This document shows, one piece after another, positions 1 through 7,462 of a stretch of DNA of 64,000 nucleotides. The notes below the pieces were generated by a model. The model saw only the letters and a list, made by a program, of their open reading frames with translations, did not search any database and was not told the DNA's origin. Location: assembly GCF_048213115.1 (NCBI RefSeq), contig NZ_CP172404.1, forward strand, positions 372,001-436,000, in the 5' to 3' direction. This stretch comes from Niveibacterium terrae (GTDB lineage Bacteria; Pseudomonadota; Gammaproteobacteria; Burkholderiales; Rhodocyclaceae). The translations under genes were made by a program, and so were the position numbers. The stretch's first letter is position 1, and every line of letters begins with the position of its first letter.

Positions 1-330
1 GTCTATTCGGAGCGCAACGCGTTCGACATCACCGGTGCGGCGGCGACTGACCTGATCAGCGCGAATTTCGATGCCTGGGCTCAGTACTTCACCGATGTCT
101 CGTCCTGGCTCAATGGCAGCGCCGTCGACCTGAACACGGTCGCCCAGACGCTGATCAACGCGCAGAACGGCAGCGGCTCCAAGCCCTTCATCGGCGCGGT
201 GAGCTGGGCTCCGACCAGCCACTACAGCTACTCGGCAGATACGACGGTCGACGCGGTACGGACCCGCGTGGCAGCCAGTGCCGGAGTCGGCAAGGTCTCT
301 CCCGTGCCAACCGGCTTTACGGCACCCTGA
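1..330 (+). CDS. Pectate lyase (PL1-like), C-terminal part only
   Basis: Only the last 109 codons are in the window, in frame 1, ending in TGA at 328-330. The end of the protein (TSHYSYSADTTVDAVRTRVA followed by ASAGVGK) is typical of secreted PL1 pectate lyases, where a Y-S-Y stretch and an A-G-x-G-K end close the beta-helix. The enzyme would cleave polygalacturonate by beta-elimination outside the cell. A pectinesterase follows on the same strand 347 bp downstream, which supports the call. The catalytic part lies outside the window, so the family is inferred from the tail and the neighbour. Confidence 0.6.
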   Translation, partial: VYSERNAFDITGAAATDLISANFDAWAQYFTDVSSWLNGSAVDLNTVAQTLINAQNGSGSKPFIGAVSWAPTSHYSYSADTTVDAVRTRVAASAGVGKVSPVPTGFTAP

Positions 331-677
331 GTTTCGCCGCGATCCCGCATTTGTAACAACCGTGCGTCCTTGAACGGGCGCACGGCCTCGCGGCTGGCGA
401 GGTGTGGTGCGCGTGCATCACACCTTCTTTTCTCCGTTCGTTGAGAAAACACCTTTCAAATCAATGCATTTTCCGGGCTCGGTGCGCATGCGCGCATGCG
501 AACGGCTTATGTCGTAATCATCCATATAAAAAAAACTTCTGCACTCATTGCTACCGATTATGAGAAGTGTAATATATCAGCTGATATATCAGAACCGACG
601 GGAAGAGGCCGCTCTGACTGCGCGAAAGCCGATCCCGCTCAGCAATTGAATCAATAACAAGGAACTGGAGACTCTGT
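331..677. other. Intergenic region between two pectinolytic genes
   Basis: No gene is supported here. Two short hairpins follow the lyase stop (arms 360-366/379-385 and 386-391/397-402) without a T-run. A 16-bp self-complementary CGCATGCGCGCATGCG lies at 485-500. The TGATATATCA palindrome at 566-593 is listed separately. A purine-rich AACAAGGAACTGGAG stretch just ahead of the pectinesterase start holds its ribosome binding site. Confidence 0.6.
566..593. promoter_or_regulatory. Putative operator: TGATATATCA-type palindrome upstream of pectinesterase
   Basis: An exact 18-bp palindrome, ATATATCAGCTGATATAT, lies at 572-589. It is made of two overlapping half-size sites, TAATATATCA (570-579) and TGATATATCA (582-591), and ends about 85 bp before the pectinesterase start. 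AGTGTAATATATCAG at 566-580 matches 14 of 15 bases of the AGTGTGATATATCAG in front of kdgK at 27571. A shared motif before two pectin-pathway genes 27 kb apart suggests one transcription factor. The factor is not in this window and I cannot name it. Confidence 0.6.
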
Positions 678-2666
678 ATGAAAAAAGCGACTCGCAAGGT
701 CCCGGCGGCGCTGCTGACCACGACCCTGAGCGTTCTGGCGGCGAGCGTGCTGACGGCCTGTGGCGGCAGCTCGGATTCGACCCCGGCTTCGACCACTCCG
801 ACGATCGCGGCAGGAACCCTGCTGCCGGCCAGCGGTGAGTCCGCCGCGTATGCGGATACCCGGCTGCAGATCAGCTTCGACTCGGCCCCGACCATCGGCA
901 CGAGCGGCTTCATCAATGTCTACCGGGCCAGCGACAACGTGCTCGTCGACCGGATCAGCGTCAATGCCTTTGATTCGGGTAGCTATGTCGCCGATGCGAC
1001 CGCGGCGACGCCGGGTGTGACCACGGATACCCTGAACAAATTTGCCGGCACGGCTACGACGACGAAAGTCAACGGAGTCGTGACCACGGTCAATCCGGGC
1101 GATGACATCAACAGCCAGACCTCCTATGCCGACAACGACACCGAGGTCGATGCGATCGGTGGTGGCGTCACGACGCTCAAGGGCATCGCGCGCTGGGTCT
1201 TCTACACGCCGATCACGATTTCCGGCAACACCGCGACGATCCGTCTGCACGACGGCAAGCTGCAGCCTTCGACCGCCTACTACGTCAAGATCGACAACGG
1301 TGTGCTGAACGGCACGATCAAGGGCACCGCCTTCGCCGGTATCGACACGACGACCGACTGGGCCTTCACGACCAAGGCGAGCCCGTCGTCGGTGACCGAT
1401 GTGACGGTCGCGGCGAGCGGCGATGCGGACTTCCGGACGGTGCAGGGCGCGCTCGACTGGATGATGAACAACTGCGCCGGCTCTTCGACGAACGCCTGCA
1501 ACAGCGCCCTCGTCGCGAAGAACATCACGGTCAAGAACGGCACCTATGAAGAGCAGCTGTGGCTCAACGGCGTCAGCAACCTGACGATCACCGGCGAAAG
1601 CCGCGACGGCGTCAAGATCCAGTACAAGAACCTCGAAGAGTACAACCCGGGTACCGGCAGCTCGCTGACGATGGCTAAGATGCTCGGCTCGACCAGCGGG
1701 CTGTGGAAGCCGATGGGCGAGAAGTCCGGCATCCGTCCTTACCTGGGCGGCGGACGCTCGGTCTTCCTGATCGAGGGCGCTGACCTGCTGACCTTCAACC
1801 AATTCACGCTGCAGAACACCAACGTGAAGATCGGCACCGTCAACAACCAGGCCGAAACGATCTACTACAACGGGACGGGCCGTCTGAGCGCGACCTATAT
1901 GAACTTCCTGTCCGCTCAGGACACGATTCTGGTCAAGGGCTGGAGCTGGTTCTACAAGAGCCTGATCGCCGGCAACGTCGACTTCATCTGGGGCTACCCG
2001 TATGCGTCGGTGATCGAGGAATCGGAAGTGCGCACGATCGCCGATACTGTCGATGCGACCAAGGGCGGCTACGTCGTCCAGACGCGCGGTTACTACGGTT
2101 ATCCGGGCTTCGTGTTCCTGAACAGCAAGCTCACCAAGGGTCCGGGGGTTGCGGATGGTTCCGCCTATCTGGCCCGCAGCGGAGGTTCGGCCTGCACGAG
2201 CGGCACCTATACCTATGCGAAGGGCCTGGCCTACAACTGCGACATCATCAGCTACATCAACACGACGATGGATTCGCACATCGCGGATGCCGGCTGGTAC
2301 ACGAGCCCGATTCCTAACCTGCCCGCGAACTCGGCGGCGCTGAACACGACCTATGCAACGCTGTGGTCGAACTACCTCGACATCGGTTCGACGTTCAGCA
2401 CGACGACGAAGACCAACTCGGTCGGCACCTATGGCATCGCGGTTGCGAACGGCTGGTTCGAGTACGGCAGCAAGACGATGAACGGTACTCCGATCACGAG
2501 CCATGGTACGGATGTGACCGGTTACTCGAAGCAGATGAGCGACCGGGTCTATCAGACCAGCTACTCGAACCGCAACCAGATCCTGCAGTCCTACGGCACG
2601 AACAATGCCGGCTGGGTGCCCTCCGCGGCAGCCTGTACGACGGCGGCCTGCGCAACTTCTCTGTAA
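678..2666 (+). CDS. Pectinesterase (CE8) lipoprotein
   Basis: This 662-aa protein de-esterifies methylated pectin, making it a substrate for pectate lyases such as the gene just upstream. A lipoprotein signal peptide ends in LTAC, giving a lipidated Cys near residue 28, followed by a Ser/Thr-rich linker. Residues about 45-230 look like an Ig-like (Big_5-type) domain. The CE8 beta-helix starts near residue 250 (DFRTVQGALDWM, GTYEEQLWLNG). The catalytic motifs are QDT at 414-416, with Asp415, and VDFIWG with Asp435. The usual LGRPW motif is degenerate (YLARS). The start is supported by a GGA-rich ribosome site. It probably faces the periplasm or is surface-anchored. Confidence 0.9.
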   Translation: MKKATRKVPAALLTTTLSVLAASVLTACGGSSDSTPASTTPTIAAGTLLPASGESAAYADTRLQISFDSAPTIGTSGFINVYRASDNVLVDRISVNAFDSGSYVADATAATPGVTTDTLNKFAGTATTTKVNGVVTTVNPGDDINSQTSYADNDTEVDAIGGGVTTLKGIARWVFYTPITISGNTATIRLHDGKLQPSTAYYVKIDNGVLNGTIKGTAFAGIDTTTDWAFTTKASPSSVTDVTVAASGDADFRTVQGALDWMMNNCAGSSTNACNSALVAKNITVKNGTYEEQLWLNGVSNLTITGESRDGVKIQYKNLEEYNPGTGSSLTMAKMLGSTSGLWKPMGEKSGIRPYLGGGRSVFLIEGADLLTFNQFTLQNTNVKIGTVNNQAETIYYNGTGRLSATYMNFLSAQDTILVKGWSWFYKSLIAGNVDFIWGYPYASVIEESEVRTIADTVDATKGGYVVQTRGYYGYPGFVFLNSKLTKGPGVADGSAYLARSGGSACTSGTYTYAKGLAYNCDIISYINTTMDSHIADAGWYTSPIPNLPANSAALNTTYATLWSNYLDIGSTFSTTTKTNSVGTYGIAVANGWFEYGSKTMNGTPITSHGTDVTGYSKQMSDRVYQTSYSNRNQILQSYGTNNAGWVPSAAACTTAACATSL

Positions 2667-2699
2667 TGGGGGATATCGACTCGCCCCCGAGTCGATTCC

Positions 2700-2732
2700 A
2701 GCCCGGTCAGAAATGACCGGGCTGTTTTTTTT
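2700..2732 (+). terminator. Rho-independent terminator after pectinesterase
   Basis: AGCCCGGTCA and TGACCGGGCT form a perfect 10-bp stem around a short AGAAA-type loop, followed by eight T residues at 2725-2732. It sits 33 bp after the pectinesterase stop. Confidence 0.9.
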
Positions 2733-2782
2733 GGAAACGAAGGTGTTATCTTCGCTCCCTGTTCTCGCTGCTTGTTCCCCCG

Positions 2783-3679
2783 ATGTCCCTCCCCCACGAA
2801 TTGTTCGCGCTGGCCGCCTCGGCGTGCTGGGCGATCGGCGCGATGTTGTCGGTCTCTCCCTCGCGCTACCTCGGTGCTTTCGCCTTCACCCGCTGGCGGA
2901 TGCTGATCGTTGCCGTTGCGCTGTGGGTGGGGATTCTCGCAACGAGGGGCTGGCAGCCCATCGCCCTTCCGGTCGCCGGCGCAATGGGACTGAGCGGCCT
3001 GATCGGTATCTTCATCGGCGACAGCGCCCTCTTCTCAGCGATGAACAGGCTGGGACCGCGCCGCTCCGGAGTGTTGTTCGCGACCAACGCGGTGTTCAGC
3101 GTCTTGCTGGGCATGCTGGTCTTCGACGAGCGGCTCAACGCGCTCGGCGCCCTGGGCGCGGTGCTGACTTTCGTCGGCGTCGCGATCGCGGTGCTGCTGG
3201 GGCGCAGCAAGGATGAGTCGCATGCGTGGGAGGCCGACCGGGGGAGGGTCAGCATCGGAGTCGCGCTGGGCCTCTTCGCTGCGCTGTGCCAGGCGCTCGG
3301 AACCTTGATCGCGAAACCGGCGATGGCCGGGCACTTCGATCCGCTGACCGCGACCGCGTTGCGCGTCACGGCGGCCGGCGCCGCGCATTTCGTGCTGCTC
3401 GGTTTGGGCTTCAAGGTCGCGAAAGCGCACAAGCCGGAGAACTTCGCCGTGCTCTTCCAGACCGGGCTCAATGGTCTGATCGCGATGGGGTTGGGCACCA
3501 GTCTCGTGATGTTCGCGCTGCAGAGCGGAGACATCGGAATCGTCTCCATCCTCTCGTCGGTCTCACCGGTGCTGGTCCTGCCCCTGCTGTGGATTCATCT
3601 GAAGCGGGTGCCGGCGCCCGGTGCCTGGCTGGGCGCAGGCCTGACCGTGGTCGGCACGGCCTGCATCCTGCTGCGCTAG
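2783..3679 (+). CDS. EamA/DMT-family inner-membrane transporter
   Basis: This 298-aa protein is almost entirely hydrophobic, with about ten membrane segments in two EamA repeats (residues about 5-140 and 158-295). It starts MSLPHELFALAASACWAIGA, with the A-x-x-W-A pattern common in the family. Members export or import small metabolites, but the substrate cannot be told from sequence. It follows the pectinesterase terminator and so has its own promoter. Its TAG stop shares the bases CTAG with the stop of the convergent acetyltransferase gene. Confidence 0.85.
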   Translation: MSLPHELFALAASACWAIGAMLSVSPSRYLGAFAFTRWRMLIVAVALWVGILATRGWQPIALPVAGAMGLSGLIGIFIGDSALFSAMNRLGPRRSGVLFATNAVFSVLLGMLVFDERLNALGALGAVLTFVGVAIAVLLGRSKDESHAWEADRGRVSIGVALGLFAALCQALGTLIAKPAMAGHFDPLTATALRVTAAGAAHFVLLGLGFKVAKAHKPENFAVLFQTGLNGLIAMGLGTSLVMFALQSGDIGIVSILSSVSPVLVLPLLWIHLKRVPAPGAWLGAGLTVVGTACILLR

Positions 3680-4155
3680 CTTTGCCTACGCACCGTCTCT
3701 GCGGTGAGCGTGCGGGCGAGGCAGATGGCTTCGGGGCGGCCCAGGTAGCGGCCGAAATTCGCGATCTCGTGGTAGCCGTGTCTCAGGTAGAAAGCGACGG
3801 CGCGCGTGTTCACGCGCCGCGTCTCCAGCCATATCTCGCAATATCCATCGGCCTGCGCCGCCTGTTCAAGGTGGGCGAGTAGCGCGGAGCCGACTCCGGC
3901 TCCTGTGCTGTGCGCATACATGCGCTTGAGTTCGGCGACCCCCGTCTGCAAGGGGCGGTAGGCGCCGCAACCGATGGCTTCGCCCGTCGCGCTGTGTGCG
4001 ACGACAAACGCGGCTCCTGCGCCGCGGACATCGCTGGCGTCGAAACTGCTGCGGCCGCTGTCGCCTGTGAGGGCGGCCAGCGTTTCCGATAGAGCGTCGA
4101 GCAACGCGCGGGCCGTTGGCGAATCGGGGTCGCTGCGTTCGATCCTTAGGCCCAT
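3676..4155 (-). CDS. GNAT-family N-acetyltransferase
   Basis: This 159-aa single-domain protein has the GNAT core: a substrate strand (GCGAYRPLQTGVAELKRMY), an acetyl-CoA loop of the R/Q-x-x-G-x-G/A type (STGAGVGSALLAHLEQ), and a C-terminal region with AVAFYLRHGYHEIANFG. The ELKRMYV-like step resembles acyltransferases that act on small amines or amino acids. The substrate is unknown. It is convergent with the DMT transporter, their stop codons sharing four bases. A second GNAT gene lies immediately upstream on the same strand. Confidence 0.85.
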   Translation of the reverse strand: MGLRIERSDPDSPTARALLDALSETLAALTGDSGRSSFDASDVRGAGAAFVVAHSATGEAIGCGAYRPLQTGVAELKRMYAHSTGAGVGSALLAHLEQAAQADGYCEIWLETRRVNTRAVAFYLRHGYHEIANFGRYLGRPEAICLARTLTAETVRRQS

Positions 4156-4173
4156 GTTTGGCTCTTGATGCTT

Positions 4174-4674
4174 TTAGAGCCGCCTGCCGACGATGACCAG
4201 CGTGCGCTCGATGCCGTCGAGTTCCGCGATGTCGGGCAGGGTGCCCCAGTGTGCGAAGCCGAAGCGCTCGAACAGCGCAAGGCTGGGTGCGTTGTGGCCG
4301 AAGATCAGTCCGACCAGGTTCTTCAAACCGATGCTCGGGGCCTCGGCGATGGCCTTCTGCACGAAGACACCGCCCAGTCCTTGGCGACGCTCCGAAGTGT
4401 CTATGTAGATCGACAGTTCGGCTGTCGCGTCGTAGGCGGCGCGGGGGTGGAATTTGCTGAAGCTGAGCCAACCGACGACGGCGCCATCCCGCTCGGCGAC
4501 CCAGATCGGGTGGCGCGCTGGCGTGTGCGCGTCAAACCAGGTTTGGCGCTCCTCGACCGTCACGGGTTCGAGGTCGGCCGTGACCATGCGCCCGGCGATG
4601 GTCTGGTTGTAGATCGCGACGATAGAGGGCAGGTCGGCCGGGGTCGCATTGCGGAAGGTCCATCGGGAGTTCAT
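4174..4674 (-). CDS. Phosphinothricin-type GNAT acetyltransferase
   Basis: This 166-aa protein starts MNSRWTFRNATPADLPSIVA and carries IYNQTI, SIYIDTSERRQGLGGVF (acetyl-CoA binding loop) and SLALFERFGFAHWGTL. These are the hallmarks of the Pat/Bar/YncA branch of GNAT proteins, which acetylate phosphinothricin, methionine sulfoximine or similar amino-acid analogues. The start at 4674 was preferred over longer in-frame options because the domain begins there; an upstream extension would run into queF. It lies 18 bp upstream of the other GNAT gene and 23 bp after queF on the same strand, so the three may be co-transcribed. Confidence 0.85.
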   Translation of the reverse strand: MNSRWTFRNATPADLPSIVAIYNQTIAGRMVTADLEPVTVEERQTWFDAHTPARHPIWVAERDGAVVGWLSFSKFHPRAAYDATAELSIYIDTSERRQGLGGVFVQKAIAEAPSIGLKNLVGLIFGHNAPSLALFERFGFAHWGTLPDIAELDGIERTLVIVGRRL

Positions 4675-4697
4675 GTCGCTTCGTGGTCCTCGTGAGC

Positions 4698-5543
4698 CTA
4701 TTGCCGGATCTCGTCGGCGTTGTCCGGCTCGCAGCCATTCTCGCTGCTGCGCCAGGGGTTGATGTCGAGGCCTCCCCGGCGCGTATAGCGCGCCCAGACT
4801 TCGAGTTTCTCGGGCGCGCACTGCCTCTGGACGTCGCAGAAGATCCGCTCCACGCACTGCTCGTGGAACTCGTTGTGGTTGCGGAAGGACACCAGGTAGC
4901 GCAGCAAGCCTTCGCGGTCGATCGGTGCGCCGCGGTAGCGGATCACCGCCATGCCCCAGTCCGGCTGACCGGTGACCAGGCAGTTCGATTTGAGCAGGTG
5001 CGAGTACAGCGTTTCCTCGACGATCGGCGCGTTCGCATCGGACGACAGATATCCGGGCTCAGGCTCGTAGCGGTCGATCGTGATGTCGAGCGTGTCGAGC
5101 AGTATCCCGCGGGGAGTGCCGAAGGCGCGCTGCGGCGCTCCGTTGAGCGGAAACACCGACACTTCGACCGTTGCGCCGGCCGCCTGCGACAGGTCGCGAA
5201 TCAGCGTCTCGCGCACCGCTTTGGCGTCGGCGAAGCGGCTCTGGTTGAACGAGTTCAGGTAGAGCTTCAGCGATTTCGACTCGATCAGGCAGGGGGAGGT
5301 GGCCGGAACGCGGAACTCGGCGAGCGCAACGACGGGTTTGCCGCGTGTCTCCAGCCAGGACAGTTCGTAGGCGTTCCACAGGTCGAGACCGTGAAATGGG
5401 AGTGCTTGTGCATCCAGGCCCAGCTCTTGCCGCTTGGGTGCGCGGGCGACCGGAAAGAGCAGATCCGGCGCGTATTCGTTGCGGTAGGAGACCGGTTTGC
5501 CCAGCGGCGAGGCGAGCGGGTCTTGGGCGTGAAGTGTCGTCAT
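4698..5543 (-). CDS. queF: NADPH-dependent 7-cyano-7-deazaguanine reductase (QueF, long form)
   Basis: QueF reduces preQ0 to preQ1, the last free-base step in queuosine biosynthesis for tRNA wobble position 34. The 281-aa length is that of the two-domain (YqcD/E. coli) type. The active-site Cys lies in LLKSNCLVTGQPDWG, followed by the FHEQCVERIF block with the substrate-binding Glu. The C-terminus reads YTRRGGLDINPWRS, as in E. coli QueF. The N-terminal half has the ESKSLKLYLNSFN motif of the tunnelling fold. No other queuosine gene is in the window. Confidence 0.97.
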   Translation of the reverse strand: MTTLHAQDPLASPLGKPVSYRNEYAPDLLFPVARAPKRQELGLDAQALPFHGLDLWNAYELSWLETRGKPVVALAEFRVPATSPCLIESKSLKLYLNSFNQSRFADAKAVRETLIRDLSQAAGATVEVSVFPLNGAPQRAFGTPRGILLDTLDITIDRYEPEPGYLSSDANAPIVEETLYSHLLKSNCLVTGQPDWGMAVIRYRGAPIDREGLLRYLVSFRNHNEFHEQCVERIFCDVQRQCAPEKLEVWARYTRRGGLDINPWRSSENGCEPDNADEIRQ

Positions 5544-5574
5544 GTCGGCGATTGTAGGCGAGCCGGGCCTTGAA

Positions 5575-5611
5575 ATGAAAAACCGGCAGCAGGCTCTCGC
5601 CGCTGCCGGTT
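5575..5611 (-). terminator. Terminator of the Tsx-like channel gene
   Basis: Arms AACCGGCAGC (5581-5590) and GCTGCCGGTT (5602-5611) are perfectly complementary. Read on the minus strand, the hairpin is followed by a T-rich tail (TTTTTCATTTC). It lies 25 bp downstream of the channel gene stop and ahead of queF. Confidence 0.8.
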
Positions 5612-5635
5612 CGGGGACTGCCGATCGTCAGGCGA

Positions 5636-6472
5636 TCAGAAGTGCCATTCGACCTTGCCCATTACCGACGAGGTGTTCGCGCCAGCGGTCGTCGCGTGGT
5701 CGTTGCCGAACTTGTTCTTGACGTATTCGTAGCCGACCCCCGCCCAGACGGTGTTCTTCTTGCCGGCCAGCGAGCCGACGTCGGCCATCAGGAATGCGTC
5801 CATCCAGGTTTCGGGCTTCGTATCGGCGCCGAAGCCGTCCTTGCCCTTCTCGCCGGTGTAGGTGAACCAGCCGTTGAAGTTCAGCGGGATGAAGCCGGTT
5901 TCGATCGGGAAGGCCCAGGCGCCGGCGATGCGGTAAGCCGCGTCGAAGTTGACGGTCTTGCCGACGATGCCATTGTTGTTGGTTTCCTTGTAGTACATCA
6001 GGCTCAGGTCAGTCCAGCCGCCGAAGGCGTTGAACTTGGCCGTCGGGCCGACGATGATCTTGCGAGCGTTCGAAGCGAACGCGTTGTTCTTCGTGCCCAG
6101 GTCGAAGCCGGTCGACAGTGCGATGTCGGACAGGGGGCCCGCGGCAACCTTGATGCCGGTGGTCTTGGCCAGCGACAGCTGGTGGTTATAGACCAGGTAG
6201 AACTCCTGAGCGCCGCCGTTCGAGTTGTTCTCGGGATCGTTGGCGTCGGATTTCAGCATGTCCACGGTGAAGTAGTTGCTGCCGTACTTGTAGCCGTCTG
6301 CATGGGTGAAGCTGAAAATGTGCTTGGCGATGGGGGTGCTGTTGGCGGGTTCGCCGAAGTGCTCACCATAGCGGTAGCCGATCGAGGTGTCGCTCCAGTC
6401 GGATGCGTGGGCGGCACTCGCGCCGAAGGCGAGCAGGGTGGCGCAGGCAATCGCCGACAGTTTGATATCCAT
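5636..6472 (-). CDS. Outer-membrane beta-barrel channel, Tsx/OmpK-like
   Basis: This 278-aa protein has a cleavable signal peptide (MDIKLSAIACATLLAFGASA, cut after AHA) and a mature part of alternating amphipathic strands ending in WHF, the aromatic C-terminus expected of an outer-membrane barrel. The early block DTSIGYRYGEHFGEPAN and SFTHADGYKYGSNYFTVDML match the nucleoside-channel (Tsx/OmpK) superfamily. The start at 6472 was chosen because GGAG lies nine bases upstream and the signal peptide begins there. Its cargo is unknown. Its nearness to pectin genes leaves an oligogalacturonate role possible but unproven. Confidence 0.8.
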   Translation of the reverse strand: MDIKLSAIACATLLAFGASAAHASDWSDTSIGYRYGEHFGEPANSTPIAKHIFSFTHADGYKYGSNYFTVDMLKSDANDPENNSNGGAQEFYLVYNHQLSLAKTTGIKVAAGPLSDIALSTGFDLGTKNNAFASNARKIIVGPTAKFNAFGGWTDLSLMYYKETNNNGIVGKTVNFDAAYRIAGAWAFPIETGFIPLNFNGWFTYTGEKGKDGFGADTKPETWMDAFLMADVGSLAGKKNTVWAGVGYEYVKNKFGNDHATTAGANTSSVMGKVEWHF

Positions 6473-6863
6473 TCGTTCTATCTCCAGGAATTGAGAAGTT
6501 CTGCGGGGGAGAGCCAGCCACACAGGGGGGGGCTCATCGAGCAGATGCTAGCAAGCAGCCTGGTCGTGGCGGCATATAAGGGCGATATGCAAACTCGGAT
6601 ACTGGTCCATATGGACGGCCTCATTTGCGATTTCGCGCCGCAGAAGGCAGGGCTGATGGGGGGCGGATTCTACGGGGACAAGCGTTTAAAAGGGGGGATC
6701 TGCGCCTAAATGTGACTAATTTGTTGCGGTGAGCGCAACGGTTTTGTCCGTCCGGCTTCGCTCCGCGAGAAGTGCGCGGTTTTTTGAGGGTGTCAATTCG
6801 CCCGACAACCGCTATAAAGAGGTTGTGCGAGCCCAAGGCTCGCGTTGCGGCAAAGGAGGGCAT
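6473..6863. other. Intergenic region with structured leader upstream of the 68-aa gene
   Basis: This 391-bp divergent region holds no convincing gene. On the plus strand it has four hairpins in a row: GTTGCG/CGCAAC (6723-6739); CCGCG/CGCGG followed by TTTTTT (6763-6785), which resembles a weak terminator or attenuator; ACAACC/GGTTGT around a TATAAA (6805-6826); and GCGAGCC/GGCTCGC with a CAA loop (6827-6843). The last ends nine bases before the AAAGGAGG ribosome site of the next gene. No clear -35 was found for the TATAAA. Confidence 0.5.
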
Positions 6864-7070
6864 ATGAAGATCAGCCCCGTCTCGGGGAGCGTCGATGCGA
6901 CGCGGCTTCAGCAGGCAACGGCAGTGCGTGATACGCAGGCCGCCGACTCCATTCGGCAGCAAAAGGAACTGGCCAGAGCCTCTGAACAAAACCGCGTTCA
7001 GGCTGTTCAGCAACCGACGACCAACCTCGCCGGGCAGATGATCGGAAAAATCATCAACACACAGGCATAG
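6864..7070 (+). CDS. Small uncharacterised 68-aa protein
   Basis: The start is fixed by a near-perfect ribosome site, AAAGGAGG at 6852-6859, five bases before ATG. A longer GTG-started reading frame back to 6729 is less likely. The product begins MKISPVSGSVDATRLQQ, is polar and rich in Gln and Ala, has no signal peptide or membrane segment, and ends GQMIGKIINTQA. I do not recognise the family. The Q-rich, probably helical composition resembles tiny proteins sometimes found near motility genes, but that is only an impression. A structured leader precedes it and a hairpin array follows it. Confidence 0.65.
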   Translation: MKISPVSGSVDATRLQQATAVRDTQAADSIRQQKELARASEQNRVQAVQQPTTNLAGQMIGKIINTQA

Positions 7071-7148
7071 GCCGTACTCAAACCGGCTCGTGCCGGCAAA
7101 GCGGGGGATCGATCCCCGCGGCGATCCCGGATCGCGCACATTCTGGAA

Positions 7149-7213
7149 TGCCGCTCCCGGCGCAACACCGGGAGAGACGGCAACACGGGGCCCGCAGACG
7201 CGGGCCTTCGTGT
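7149..7213. other. Two compound hairpins ahead of the covarying array
   Basis: The first hairpin nests CTCCCGG/CCGGGAG (7154-7160/7168-7174) inside TGCCG/CGGCA (7149-7153/7178-7182). The second nests GGCCCGC/GCGGGCC (7189-7195/7200-7206, loop AGAC) inside ACACG/CGTGT (7183-7187/7209-7213). They stand between the 68-aa gene and the array and may be part of a bidirectional termination region, although the T-runs are poor. Confidence 0.6.
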
Positions 7214-7226
7214 TTCTGGAACCCCA

Positions 7227-7462
7227 TGCTCCGCGAAACCCCGCCTTCGTTCCACGGTTCGGTTTGCACACCGAACCGGCTCAGGAGGCGCGAAGCGGTG
7301 CTTCGCGAATTCCCTCCTTCGGCCCCACGGCCCGATTTGCACATCGGGCCGGCTTCAGAAGCACGAAACAGTGTTTCGTGAATTCCTTCTTTCGCCCACG
7401 GCTGGCTTTGCACAGCCAGCCGGCTTCGGCGGCGCGGAGCGGTGCTCCGCGAAACCCCGCCT
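7227..7462. repeat. Array of three ~72-bp units, each with two hairpins whose stems covary
   Basis: Hairpin A keeps the loop TTTGCACA while its 8-bp stem changes: CGGTTCGG/CCGAACCG (7255-7278), CGGCCCGA/TCGGGCCG (7328-7351), CGGCTGGC/GCCAGCCG (7399-7422). Hairpin B keeps a CGGTG or CAGTG loop while its 7-bp stem changes: CGCGAAG/CTTCGCG (7289-7307), CACGAAA/TTTCGTG (7362-7380), CGCGGAG/CTCCGCG (7433-7451). Around B lies an outer stem that also covaries: AGGAGG/CCTCCT, AGAAG/CTTCT, GGCGG/CCGCC, with AATTC or AAACC unpaired on the 3' side. Units are 73 and 71 bp apart. The 20-mer TGCTCCGCGAAACCCCGCCT occurs at both ends (7227-7246 and 7443-7462). The array lies between two convergent 3' ends. 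Confidence 0.9.

Noticed and set aside
485..500. CGCATGCGCGCATGCG as an operator
   Set aside because: The alternating CG/AT palindrome is striking but occurs once, with no second copy to support a binding function.
651..2504. 617-codon open frame on the minus strand opposite the pectinesterase
   Set aside because: It is very rich in Arg, Val and Asp, has no recognisable domain, and lies exactly antisense to a gene with clear catalytic motifs. Long antisense frames are expected at this GC content.
6729..6863. 45-codon N-terminal extension of the 68-aa protein from a GTG
   Set aside because: It covers the leader hairpins and lacks a ribosome site, whereas AAAGGAGG precedes the ATG at 6864.
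7227..7462. CRISPR array
   Set aside because: There are no constant repeats separated by unique spacers; each unit contains two hairpins whose stems vary while loops are constant. No cas gene is present.
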